Below, one piece after another: positions 1-7,649 of a DNA stretch of 64,000 nt (position 1 is the stretch's first letter; each line of letters starts with the position of its first letter). The notes beneath the pieces were generated by a model. The model saw nothing but the letters and a program-made list of their open reading frames with translations, did no database searches and had not been told where the DNA came from. Position numbers and translations under genes: made by a program. Origin of the DNA: Gallionella sp. (GTDB taxonomy: Bacteria; Pseudomonadota; Gammaproteobacteria; Burkholderiales; Gallionellaceae). The DNA is taken from NCBI GenBank assembly GCA_028687335.1, contig JAQUAI010000003.1, forward strand, positions 1 to 64,000, written 5' to 3'.

Positions 1-81
1 TCGTCTCGTCAGGCCACAGTTCAGGTAGGATTAGCATAGTGTCTGAGCTGCTTTAATGCCATTGCAAAGTTACGGTTATTC

Positions 82-120
82 ATTTACGACTTTAATAGTC
101 AATTTACGACAATAATTGTC
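82..120. repeat. tandem direct repeat upstream of rpoH
   Basis: Two near-identical copies of about 19 bases follow each other, each beginning ATTTACGAC and ending TAAT-x-GTC. Each copy also holds a GAC-N7-GTC dyad. They lie about 40 bases upstream of the predicted rpoH -35 box, where an activator could bind. Seen directly; the regulatory role is inferred. Confidence 0.45.
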
Positions 121-155
121 TGGAACAGGCGCATGCTGGAGAACTTTTCGCACTA

Positions 156-182
156 TTGGCACTCCTATTCCGCGAGTGCTAG
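156..182. promoter_or_regulatory. CIRCE-type HrcA operator in front of rpoH
   Basis: TTGGCACTC and GAGTGCTAG are separated by exactly 9 bases. The CIRCE consensus is TTAGCACTC-N9-GAGTGCTAA, so 16 of 18 arm positions match. The site covers the -35 box and spacer of the predicted rpoH promoter, so binding would block RNA polymerase. The repressor that reads CIRCE, HrcA, is encoded at 59746 in this window. Regulation itself is inferred. Confidence 0.8.
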
Positions 183-185
183 AAT
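156..185 (+). promoter_or_regulatory. predicted sigma-70 promoter of rpoH
   Basis: TTGGCA (5 of 6 to consensus) and TAGAAT (5 of 6) are spaced by 18 bases. Transcription would start near base 192, leaving a leader of under 20 bases that holds little more than the AAGGAGG ribosome site at 194-200. It overlaps the CIRCE operator almost completely. Confidence 0.6.
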
Positions 186-209
186 CATCCCATAAGGAGG
201 TACCAAACC

Positions 210-1058
210 ATGGTTACAACAATGAATCTGCCGATGCCGTCTGCCCTAGGTAGCTTGGATAGCTACGTTCAGGCGGTGAACCGCTTGCCGGTTTTGACGC
301 ACGAGGAAGAGTTGGCACTGGCTAACCGCTTCCATACCGAAAATGATTTGGATGCTGCACGCCAATTAGTGCTTTCGCACCTGCGTGTGGTGGTAAGTGT
401 GGCACGGGGCTATTCGGGCTACGGTTTACCGCAGGCCGATTTGATTCAGGAAGGCAACATTGGCCTGATGAAGGCGGTAAAACGCTACGATCCAGATCGC
501 GGCGTGCGCTTGGTTTCGTTCGCGCTGCACTGGATACGCGCCGAGATCCATGAGTACGTAGTGCGCAACTGGCGCATGGTAAAGATCGCAACCACGAAAG
601 CCCAACGCAAGTTGTTTTTCAATTTGCGCAGTATGAAGAAAGGCTTTGGGCCGCTCAAGCCGCAACAAGTGAGCGAAATTGCGCAGCAACTCAATGTCAG
701 CGAGCGCGATGTCGTGGAGATGGAAGCACGCTTCGCCGGGCATGATGTGGCGCTGGAATCCAGTGGTAGCGATGACGACGAGAGCTACGCACCGATTCAG
801 TATTTAGCCGACAGCGAGGAGCATGAGCCGTCGCGCATTCTTGAGACGCTGGAAAACGAACGGTTGCAGACTTCAGGCTTGGCCAGCGCATTGGCCAGCT
901 TGGACGAACGTAGCCGCCGAATCGTTGAAGCGCGCTGGTTGCGTGAGGATAATGCGGCGACGTTGCATGAGTTAGCCGCCGAATTCAATGTATCCGCCGA
1001 GCGTATTCGCCAAATCGAGCAAAAAGCACTAGGGAAAATGCAAGCTGCGCTCTCTTAA
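210..1058 (+). CDS. rpoH: RNA polymerase heat-shock sigma factor RpoH (sigma-32)
   Basis: This is the sigma-70-family factor that directs RNA polymerase to heat-shock promoters. The 282 residues match the usual RpoH length. Region 2 includes DLIQEGNIGLMKAV, which contacts core polymerase and the -10 box. The RpoH box QRKLFFNLR follows region 2.4, and a region 4 helix-turn-helix (ERIRQIEQKAL) closes the protein. ATG at 210 is chosen because AAGGAGG lies 9 bases upstream; an in-frame ATG four codons later lacks such spacing. The gene stands alone and ends at a bidirectional hairpin. The leader is too short for the long RNA thermometer known from Escherichia coli rpoH. Control here more likely runs through the CIRCE site. 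Confidence 0.97.
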   Translation: MVTTMNLPMPSALGSLDSYVQAVNRLPVLTHEEELALANRFHTENDLDAARQLVLSHLRVVVSVARGYSGYGLPQADLIQEGNIGLMKAVKRYDPDRGVRLVSFALHWIRAEIHEYVVRNWRMVKIATTKAQRKLFFNLRSMKKGFGPLKPQQVSEIAQQLNVSERDVVEMEARFAGHDVALESSGSDDDESYAPIQYLADSEEHEPSRILETLENERLQTSGLASALASLDERSRRIVEARWLREDNAATLHELAAEFNVSAERIRQIEQKALGKMQAALS

Positions 1059-1080
1059 TGCTCTCGCTTTGGTAGCCATA

Positions 1081-1108
1081 AAAAAACCGCAGAATCTGCG
1101 GTTTTTTT
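1081..1108. terminator. bidirectional terminator between rpoH and sspB
   Basis: ACCGCAGA and TCTGCGGT form a stem flanked by an A run on one side and a T run on the other, so it can end transcripts from both converging genes. Confidence 0.85.
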
Positions 1109-1484
1109 ATTTGACGATTTTAAGCTGAGGTCTTTGCGGTTTGGCGGGTTGTTCCGGCTCTGGCGGAAGTGTGTCTTCGCCTTGGAATACCAAGCCCTGC
1201 CCAGTTTCTTTAGCAAAAATACCAACCACCGCATCAATCGGCACAATCAGATCGAAAGACACACCGCCGAAACGGCCATTACAAGTGATGTAGTCGTTGC
1301 CCAGCTCAAGATTACGCACCGCACCAGTGCTGATGTTAAGCACAATCTCGCCATCTTTAACATAAGCATGCGGCACTTCGGTGCGCTCATTGACCCGCAC
1401 CGCGAGGTACGGAGTCAAGGCACTGTCCACGCACCATTCAAAAATCGCCCGGATCAAATACGGGCGCGTGGACAAGTCACTCAT
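1107..1484 (-). CDS. sspB: ClpXP adaptor SspB
   Basis: SspB delivers ssrA-tagged, stalled-translation products to the ClpXP protease. The 125-residue protein has the folded substrate-binding domain at the N-terminus (STRPYLIRAIFEWCVDS) followed by a flexible tail. The tail ends PQRPQLKIVK, the family's ClpX-docking module. Its ATG overlaps the sspA stop as ATGA, so the two are translationally coupled. The sspA-sspB pair downstream of petABC is the usual betaproteobacterial arrangement. Nothing unusual is seen. Confidence 0.93.
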   Translation of the reverse strand: MSDLSTRPYLIRAIFEWCVDSALTPYLAVRVNERTEVPHAYVKDGEIVLNISTGAVRNLELGNDYITCNGRFGGVSFDLIVPIDAVVGIFAKETGQGLVFQGEDTLPPEPEQPAKPQRPQLKIVK

Positions 1485-2077
1485 TTGCGCATCGCCCGCT
1501 CGGATGGAGTCAGCGCGTCAATGAAACCCTGACGCGAGAACATGCGCTCAGCGTACTTCATCAGTGGCGCAGCATCTTTGCTCAACTGAATGCCGTAGTG
1601 ATCCAAACGCCACAACAGTGGGGCGATGGCAACATCCAACATAGAGAATTCGTCACCCAGCAGGAATTTTTGCTTAGTCAGAATCTGCGCCAATTGAGTC
1701 AGGTTGTCGCGTATCGCCGCACGAGCCTTATCGGCAGTTTTGCCATTTTGCTCAATGATGTCGACTTGGCTATACAGCTCTTGCTCAAAACGATGCAGGA
1801 ACAAGCGAGCACGACCGCGCATGACAGGATCGGGCGGCATTAGTTGCGGATGCGGGAAGCGCTCGTCAACGTATTCGTTGATGATGTTGGCTTCGTACAG
1901 GATCAGATCACGCTCGACCATAACCGGTACTTCGTTATAGGGATTGATCACAGCGAGATCTTCGCTACGATTCAACAAATCCACATCAATCACTTCGAAG
2001 TCCATGCCCTTTTCGAACAGGACGATACGACAGCGGTGGGAATATGGGCAAGTGGTGCCCGAATACAGTTGCATCAT
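1481..2077 (-). CDS. sspA: stringent starvation protein A (SspA)
   Basis: SspA is a glutathione-S-transferase-fold protein that binds RNA polymerase and changes transcription under starvation. It has 198 residues: an N-terminal thioredoxin-like half (MQLYSGTTCPYSHRCRIVLFEK split as strand and helix) and a C-terminal all-helical half. The segment NPYNEVPVM carries the cis-proline loop of the fold. In E. coli SspA lacks transferase activity, and I expect the same here. It starts with two consecutive ATG codons, either of which could be used. It forms a two-gene operon with sspB and is separated from petC by a hairpin terminator. Confidence 0.93.
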   Translation of the reverse strand: MMQLYSGTTCPYSHRCRIVLFEKGMDFEVIDVDLLNRSEDLAVINPYNEVPVMVERDLILYEANIINEYVDERFPHPQLMPPDPVMRGRARLFLHRFEQELYSQVDIIEQNGKTADKARAAIRDNLTQLAQILTKQKFLLGDEFSMLDVAIAPLLWRLDHYGIQLSKDAAPLMKYAERMFSRQGFIDALTPSERAMRK

Positions 2078-2112
2078 TGTGTTAACCCAATATCAAAACG
2101 TTAAAAAAATCA

Positions 2113-2139
2113 AAAGGCGGAGCTGAAGGCTCCGCCTTT
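2113..2139. terminator. terminator after petC, facing sspA
   Basis: AAAGGCGGAGC and GCTCCGCCTTT form an 11-bp stem with a 5-base loop. On the minus strand it is followed by a T-rich stretch, which suits termination of the petABC transcript. Confidence 0.85.
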
Positions 2140-2195
2140 GATATTGCCAGCCGCTTGGAAGTTACCACAAACGAAACAGGAAATTCAACCCGTTA

Positions 2196-2927
2196 TCAGT
2201 GGATATCCTTCCAAATCTCCTTTTTAAGGGCATAAACCAGCACAAACAGGATAGACAAGAAACCCAGTACGATCCAGCCTAGCTCATGACGAACCAGCTT
2301 GGCTGGCTCGCTCATGAACACCAGATAGTTCACCAAATCGCCAACTGCTGCGTCGTATTCGGCGGGTTGCATCGAACCTGGCGTGGCCAGTTCGAGCTTT
2401 TTGGTCTCGTGCCCTTCATGGTTTTCCACCTTCAGATGCTGCTCCCCCTGAAGATCAGCTAAAACGTGCGGCATCCCCACATTGGGGAATGTCGTATTGT
2501 TCCAGCCACTCGGACGATTGGCATCCACGTGGAAGCTGCGTAGGTAGGTGTAAAGCCAGTCAGCACTGCGCGAACGAGCAATTACGCTCAGATCTGGCGG
2601 CGCAACACCGTACGCCATCTTGGCCGAGTTGGAGTCCATTGCAGCCTGCATGGTCGAGCCAACCTTAACGTCTTCCGGTAGTTGTAGATCTTTTTTGATC
2701 TGGTCATCGGACATGCCGATGTCGTTCAACCGGTTGTAACGCATGGAGGTGGCTGCATGACAAGCCAGACAACGCTCGGTAAACAGATGCGCGCCGCGTT
2801 GCAAAGAAACCTTGTCCTTCAGGTTAACCGGTGCCGTGTCCAAATGAACTTCCGCACCGCTGCCGAATGCCAGCGCGGGAAGCATCACCAGCAAGGCTGC
2901 CGCACATAGTTTTTTGATTGTTTTCAT
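2196..2927 (-). CDS. petC: cytochrome c1 of the bc1 complex
   Basis: This subunit of ubiquinol-cytochrome c reductase takes electrons from the Rieske protein and passes them to soluble cytochrome c in the periplasm. Its 243 residues start with a Sec signal peptide (residues 1-22). One haem site, CLACH, lies near residue 53. A single C-terminal membrane helix (LGWIVLGFLSILFVLVYAL) ends in the positive tail KKEIWKDIH. It is the third gene of petA-petB-petC. AAAGG lies 9 bases upstream of the ATG. No missing ligand was noticed. Confidence 0.96.
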   Translation of the reverse strand: MKTIKKLCAAALLVMLPALAFGSGAEVHLDTAPVNLKDKVSLQRGAHLFTERCLACHAATSMRYNRLNDIGMSDDQIKKDLQLPEDVKVGSTMQAAMDSNSAKMAYGVAPPDLSVIARSRSADWLYTYLRSFHVDANRPSGWNNTTFPNVGMPHVLADLQGEQHLKVENHEGHETKKLELATPGSMQPAEYDAAVGDLVNYLVFMSEPAKLVRHELGWIVLGFLSILFVLVYALKKEIWKDIH

Positions 2928-2946
2928 GTCAACGAACCTTTCTATT

Positions 2947-4182
2947 CTATTTGGACGTTACACGATCAGGCTCTGGCTTGCATTTATCGATCTTGGTGTA
3001 CCAAGGCATCAAGATGAAGAACGCGAAGTAAACCACGGCCAGAATTTGCGAGATCACGGTGTAAGTAGGTGTTGCAGGCATCAGGCCGAGGTAACCCAGA
3101 CCAACGAAGCTCACCACAAACGAAGCAAGGAACGCTTTGTACAGCGGGCCGCGATAACGAATCGACTTCACTTTGCCGCGATCCAGCCATGGCAAGAAGA
3201 AGAAGGCAACCGTCGCTACGCCCATCGCCACCACACCTGGGAACTGTGAACCAAACATCGGTGGCACAGCACGCAGAATCGCGTAGTAAGGCGTGAAGTA
3301 CCACACGGGAGCGATATGCTCTGGTGTCTTCATCGGGTTAGCCGGCACAAAGTTATTGTACTCAAGGAAGTAACCACCCATATCCGGCGCGAAGAACACG
3401 ATTGCGCTGAAGATGATGAGGAAGCCAACCACGCCCAAACCATCCTTGACGGTGTAGTAAGGGTGGAAAGGAATGCCATCCAGCGGAATACCGTTCGCAT
3501 CTTTATGTTTCTTGATCTCGATACCATCTGGGTTGTTGGAGCCAACTTCGTGCAAAGCCACGATGTGCGCGCCCACAATCAGCACCAGCACCAACGGAAT
3601 CGCGATTACGTGCAAAGCGAAGAAACGGTTCAGAGTAATGTCGGACACCACGAAGTCGCCACGAATCAGAATCGCCAAGTCATGTCCAATGAATGGCACG
3701 GACGAGAACAGATTCACAATCACCTGAGCACCCCAGAACGACATTTGCCCCCATGGCAACAGGTAGCCCATGAACGCCTCGCCCATCAGAGCAAGATAGA
3801 TAATCATGCCGATAATCCACAGCAACTCGCGCGGCTTACGATATGAGCCGTACATCAAGCCACGGAACATATGCAGGTAGATCACCACGAAAAACATCGA
3901 TGCACCGGTGGAGTGGATGTAACGCAGCAACCAGCCCCACTGCACGTCACGCATGATGTATTCGACCGAAGCAAAGGCGAACAAAGCATCTGGCTTGTAA
4001 TTCATGGTCAGGAAAATTCCGCTGACGATTTGAATCACCAACACTAGCAACGCCAGTGAACCAAAGAAATACCAGAAGTTAAAGTTTTTCGGTGCGTAGT
4101 ATTCGGAGACGTGTTCCTTCCACAATGCTATCAGGGGAAAGCGTTCGTCGATCCAACCGATCAATTTATTAATCAGATTCAT
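2947..4182 (-). CDS. petB: cytochrome b of the bc1 complex
   Basis: This membrane core of the bc1 complex binds two b haems and both quinone sites. The 411 residues form about eight membrane helices. Haem-ligand histidines sit in the helix containing HSTGASMFFVVIYLHMFRG and in the helix containing HVIAIPLVL. The Qo-site motif, PEWY in mitochondria, reads PVWY here, a variant I recall from other proteobacteria. The protein extends past the minimal core to a final helix, as in other full-length bacterial cytochrome b. Its ATG overlaps the petA stop by one base, showing translational coupling. Confidence 0.97.
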   Translation of the reverse strand: MNLINKLIGWIDERFPLIALWKEHVSEYYAPKNFNFWYFFGSLALLVLVIQIVSGIFLTMNYKPDALFAFASVEYIMRDVQWGWLLRYIHSTGASMFFVVIYLHMFRGLMYGSYRKPRELLWIIGMIIYLALMGEAFMGYLLPWGQMSFWGAQVIVNLFSSVPFIGHDLAILIRGDFVVSDITLNRFFALHVIAIPLVLVLIVGAHIVALHEVGSNNPDGIEIKKHKDANGIPLDGIPFHPYYTVKDGLGVVGFLIIFSAIVFFAPDMGGYFLEYNNFVPANPMKTPEHIAPVWYFTPYYAILRAVPPMFGSQFPGVVAMGVATVAFFFLPWLDRGKVKSIRYRGPLYKAFLASFVVSFVGLGYLGLMPATPTYTVISQILAVVYFAFFILMPWYTKIDKCKPEPDRVTSK

Positions 4183-4775
4183 TATGCGTTCCCCTTGCTG
4201 TCATCACCGATCAACAAACGCGTCTCGCTCAGATATTTGTGCGGCGGAATGATTAGATTGGTCGGAGCAGGAACGCCCTTGAACACGCGAGCGGCCAAGT
4301 CGAAACGCGAACCATGGCAAGGGCAGAACCAGCCACCAGCCCAGTTACCCCCCAGGTCTGCCGGAGCGATTTCAGGGCGGAATGTCGGTGAACAACCCAA
4401 GTGAGTGCAAACCCCAAGAACCACCAAAAATTCGGGCTTAATGGAACGTGTCGGATTGTTGCAATACTCCGGTTGCTGGGGAACAGAAGAAGTTGGATCA
4501 GCCAACTCTTCATCGTGCTTGGCCAGCATATCGAGCATTTCTTTGGAACGGTGAACAATCCAAACTGGCTTACCTTGCCATTCCACGCTAATCATTGTGC
4601 CCGGCGCAACTGCGCTGACATCCACTTCAATCGGCGCACCGGCTGCTTTAGCACGCTCGCTCGGCATCAAGCTCAACACGAACGGTGCGCCCGCGCCAGC
4701 AGCTGCCACCCCACCTGCGGCGGTTGTCGCGGCGAGCAATAGTCGCCGCTTGCTGTGATCTACATTATCAGTCAT
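4182..4775 (-). CDS. petA: Rieske iron-sulfur subunit of the bc1 complex
   Basis: This protein carries electrons from ubiquinol at the Qo site to cytochrome c1. A twin-arginine-type signal (SKRRLLLAATTAAGG) precedes a hydrophobic anchor helix. The 2Fe-2S binding boxes are CTHLGCSP and CPCHGSRFD, with two cysteines and two histidines as ligands. The ORF track starts at 4784, but AAGGGATGAGG is better spaced for the ATG at 4775 (197 residues). Tat genes needed to export folded Rieske protein lie at 27-28 kb in this window. It is the first gene of the petABC operon. Confidence 0.94.
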   Translation of the reverse strand: MTDNVDHSKRRLLLAATTAAGGVAAAGAGAPFVLSLMPSERAKAAGAPIEVDVSAVAPGTMISVEWQGKPVWIVHRSKEMLDMLAKHDEELADPTSSVPQQPEYCNNPTRSIKPEFLVVLGVCTHLGCSPTFRPEIAPADLGGNWAGGWFCPCHGSRFDLAARVFKGVPAPTNLIIPPHKYLSETRLLIGDDSKGNA

Positions 4776-4941
4776 GACCCTCATCCCTTTTGGTTAGAAC
4801 ATATGCGTAATGACGAAGCTGGGCGCACATCGATTGCCCAGTCTTAGCGTCAAATGTAAGGAGGATGCTGCGACACCTGCCTGCCCGTTAATAGTTTTTT
4901 TGGCCAGACCGAGATTTGCTCCCCTAACAAACCTCATGCCA

Positions 4942-4974
4942 GCGCCGACCACTATTTCCCCTAGTGGTCGGCGC
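4942..4974. terminator. strong hairpin between petA and the small cytochrome gene
   Basis: GCGCCGACCACTA and TAGTGGTCGGCGC form a 13-bp stem. The T-rich run follows on the plus strand, while the nearest gene it could terminate (the cytochrome ending at 4988) runs on the minus strand. It probably insulates petABC from upstream readthrough, but its efficiency on the minus strand is uncertain. The remaining bases 4785-4941 hold the petA promoter region, where I see no convincing promoter. Confidence 0.55.
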
Positions 4975-4987
4975 GATTTTTATTTAT

Positions 4988-5413
4988 TTAGTTATTGCGG
5001 GCACCTTGCGCAACCCATTTCCTGAGAAGCAGGATGTATTGACGGTCCAATGTGCCGGTAGAATTAAGGCCCATCGGCATCTTCAGACCTTTATTGGTAC
5101 CAGTCAGCAACTTGGTGAAGGTACTCACCTCGCTGTTGCCCGGAATAACGACGGGACCGTATTTGGTTCCCTTCATCAGCGCCTCGTACGAAGTTAAATC
5201 CAGACCGCTTTTGACGTGACCTTTACCACCGGGTTGATGGCAGCTCACACAATAGTCGTGCAGAATGGGCTGAATATCATGTTTGAAGCTCACTTCTTCG
5301 TGTCCCAACACTTTGAGAGCACTATCTTGCGGTTGCACCGACAAACTCGATGCCGCTACGTTGAGCGAAAACGCGGCCAACACGACACCGCCCAGTAACA
5401 TTTTTATTCTCAT
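4988..5413 (-). CDS. small single-haem c-type cytochrome
   Basis: This is a periplasmic c-type cytochrome of about 141 residues. The ORF track extends upstream to 5494, but the ATG at 5413 follows a GGGGGAG ribosome site and begins a clear Sec signal peptide (MRIKMLLGGVVLAAFSLNVAA). One haem-binding CVSCH is present, and a later MPMG segment may supply the axial methionine. The sequence around it (DIQPILHDYC, then SGLDLTSYEAL) resembles cytochromes of the PSCyt1/planctomycete type. It lies upstream of petABC on the same strand with a hairpin between. It may accept electrons from, or deliver them to, the bc1 complex; that is inference. Confidence 0.8.
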   Translation of the reverse strand: MRIKMLLGGVVLAAFSLNVAASSLSVQPQDSALKVLGHEEVSFKHDIQPILHDYCVSCHQPGGKGHVKSGLDLTSYEALMKGTKYGPVVIPGNSEVSTFTKLLTGTNKGLKMPMGLNSTGTLDRQYILLLRKWVAQGARNN

Positions 5414-5604
5414 TACAAACTCCCCCCAGAAATAGCCCACTAAAAAGATACGCTGAATCCTTGCCGCGTTCACAGAATTACTCACGCCAATCAAACACCC
5501 AAATTTTTTAAGGGATTACACGTTTGCGATGGCTAAGTAACGAACGCAGTGATGTTACGCAACGACTTCATAAAACGCAAATAAGGAGTTGCTGATTCAG
5601 CATG

Positions 5605-6351
5605 TTAGACCATGATGTCCTGATCGAAAAAGCGCTGTTCCAACTGAAACTGTTCAGCCAAATGCGCCGCCAATGCCTGTACACCGTAACGCTCGGTCGC
5701 GTGATGGCCTGCACTGATAAACGCAACACCCGTTTCGTGCGCAATGTGTACATTTTGTTCGGATATTTCACCAGTGATAAAAGCATCCACCCCCAACTCG
5801 ACCGCTTGCATAAAATAAGACTGTGCCGCGCCACTGCACCAAGCCACGCGCTTAATCTCACGCTGCAAATCGCCGATCACTTGCGGCTCGCGCTGCATGC
5901 TATCCGCTATATCTTTAGCCCACTCAGTCAGCAGTTTCGGCTGCGCCAAGCAGCCATGACAGGCAATATCCTGCTCACCGAATCGCCCTGCTTCGATCAA
6001 ACCCAAGCGCTGGGCAAGTTGAGTGTTATTTCCCCAAGTGCGATGCGCATCCAAGGGCAGATGGTAGGCCAACAGACTGACTTCATTTTGAAGTAAATAG
6101 GCGATACGGCGTTTTTTAATACCGGTGACTGTCGCATCTTCGCCACGCCAAAAATAACCGTGATGCACCAGAATCGCATCCGCCCCCCATGCAACCGCGC
6201 TTTCCAGCACGGCCTGCGAAGCAGTCACTGCACTGGCGATGCGATGAACTTCGGCACGACCTTCGACCTGCAAGCCGTTGGGACAGTAATCGCGAAAACG
6301 GTTAACCTCAAGTTCGCTTCCGATATAATCGCGCAGCTCTAACAATCGCAT
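5605..6351 (-). CDS. Nif3-family dinuclear metal-centre protein
   Basis: This belongs to the Nif3/YbgI family, toroidal proteins with a two-metal site; E. coli YbgI and relatives have been linked to GTP cyclohydrolase-1-like or damage-response roles, but the reaction is unsettled. The 248 residues match the short form. Expected metal ligands are visible in ILVHHGYFW, in LPLDAH, and in the C-terminal SAGHHATERYG. It is divergent from the protease at 6390, with only 38 bases between. The pairing of this gene with petABC and a DegS-like protease is common in Betaproteobacteria. Confidence 0.9.
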   Translation of the reverse strand: MRLLELRDYIGSELEVNRFRDYCPNGLQVEGRAEVHRIASAVTASQAVLESAVAWGADAILVHHGYFWRGEDATVTGIKKRRIAYLLQNEVSLLAYHLPLDAHRTWGNNTQLAQRLGLIEAGRFGEQDIACHGCLAQPKLLTEWAKDIADSMQREPQVIGDLQREIKRVAWCSGAAQSYFMQAVELGVDAFITGEISEQNVHIAHETGVAFISAGHHATERYGVQALAAHLAEQFQLEQRFFDQDIMV

Positions 6352-6389
6352 CAGCTTTCATCCATAACGTTATTTGCTGAAATCATATC

Positions 6390-7544
6390 ATGCGTAAACA
6401 TTGGCTCCTGTTCTCCCAAGCCGTCACCATTGCACTGGCACTGCTATTTGTTATTCATACGCTCAAACCCGAACTGCTGCCGAACGCGGCGCGCGGCGGC
6501 GTGGTGACGCTATACGAGAGCGCAACTAGCGGCGAGGACATCAAGCCACAACAATCAAGCATGAGTGTGGCCGCACAACGCGCCATGCCTGCCGTGGTGA
6601 ATATTTACACCAGCACCAGCGTCAAGCAGCAAGCCAATCCGTTCCGTGACGACCCCGTTTTCCGTTTTTTCTTCGGTGAACAAGGGGATATGGAACCGCA
6701 GAATAATTCCAGCCTCGGCTCGGGCGTAATCGTCAGCCCGGATGGTTACATTCTGACTAATCACCATGTAGTGGAAGCTGCCGACCAAATCGAAGTTGCG
6801 CTGGCCGACGGACGCAAAGCCAAAGCGCATGTCATCGGATCAGATCCAGAAACCGATCTCGCTGTTATCAAAATCGAACTCGCTGGCGCACTCCCAGCCA
6901 TCACTTTTGGCCATCCCGAAAAAGCATTGGTGGGAGATATGGTGCTCGCCATCGGAAATCCTTTCGGTGTAGGACAAACAGTAACCATGGGTATCGTCAG
7001 CGCACTCAAGCGCGACCATCTCGGTTTAAATACGTTTGAAAATTTTATTCAGACCGATGCCGCAATCAATCCTGGCAACTCCGGCGGCGCACTGGTTGAT
7101 GTGCATGGGGACTTGCTCGGCATCAACAGCGCGATCTACTCCCCCAACGGCGGTTCACTTGGTATTGGCTTCGCAATTCCCGCCACCACAGCCAAGAAAA
7201 CAATGGAGCAAATTATTCAAAACGGCTCAGTGACACGCGGTTGGATAGGTGCGGCGGTGCAGGAGCTCACCCCAGAACTAATCGAATCTTTTGGCCTGAA
7301 GTCCGAAACCGGCGTGCTGGTCACCGAAATTGTAGCTGGCAGCCCAGCAGAAAAAGCCGGTATTCAGGCGGGCGATGTTTTGCTGAATATCGACAGTAAT
7401 CCCATCACCGATTGGAGCAGTATGCTGGAAACTGTCGCCAACCTCCCCCCCGGAAAAATCGTAGCCGTTGCGTTTGCGCGCGATGGAAAAACGGTTTCAG
7501 TTCAAGTCAAGGTAGGTAAACGGCCTCTACCCAAAGCGCAATAA
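6390..7544 (+). CDS. DegS/AlgW-like membrane-anchored serine protease
   Basis: This is an S1C (HtrA) protease of 384 residues. An N-terminal membrane helix (residues 10-24) anchors it facing the periplasm. The catalytic triad is visible as H126 in TNHHVV, D156 in ETDLAV and S231 in NPGNSGGAL. A single PDZ domain fills the C-terminal third. One PDZ plus an anchor fits DegS/AlgW, which start the envelope stress cascade, better than the two-PDZ DegP. No anti-sigma factor gene is nearby, so the substrate is unknown. The start lacks a strong ribosome site. In related genomes I recall this gene next to tatC; here the giant-protein block separates them. Confidence 0.9.
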   Translation: MRKHWLLFSQAVTIALALLFVIHTLKPELLPNAARGGVVTLYESATSGEDIKPQQSSMSVAAQRAMPAVVNIYTSTSVKQQANPFRDDPVFRFFFGEQGDMEPQNNSSLGSGVIVSPDGYILTNHHVVEAADQIEVALADGRKAKAHVIGSDPETDLAVIKIELAGALPAITFGHPEKALVGDMVLAIGNPFGVGQTVTMGIVSALKRDHLGLNTFENFIQTDAAINPGNSGGALVDVHGDLLGINSAIYSPNGGSLGIGFAIPATTAKKTMEQIIQNGSVTRGWIGAAVQELTPELIESFGLKSETGVLVTEIVAGSPAEKAGIQAGDVLLNIDSNPITDWSSMLETVANLPPGKIVAVAFARDGKTVSVQVKVGKRPLPKAQ

Positions 7545-7649
7545 TTTACCCATCGAAGAAAAAGATAATGTGTGCGGGATATTCGAACCTGCCCGAAAAT
7601 CACCGCACCGCCATTTCTTAATCGGGTGAAATACTAGAGCTAGTCGAAC

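Noticed and set aside
4401-5197. Plus-strand ORFs opposite petA and the small cytochrome
   Set aside because: They are shadows of well-supported minus-strand genes.
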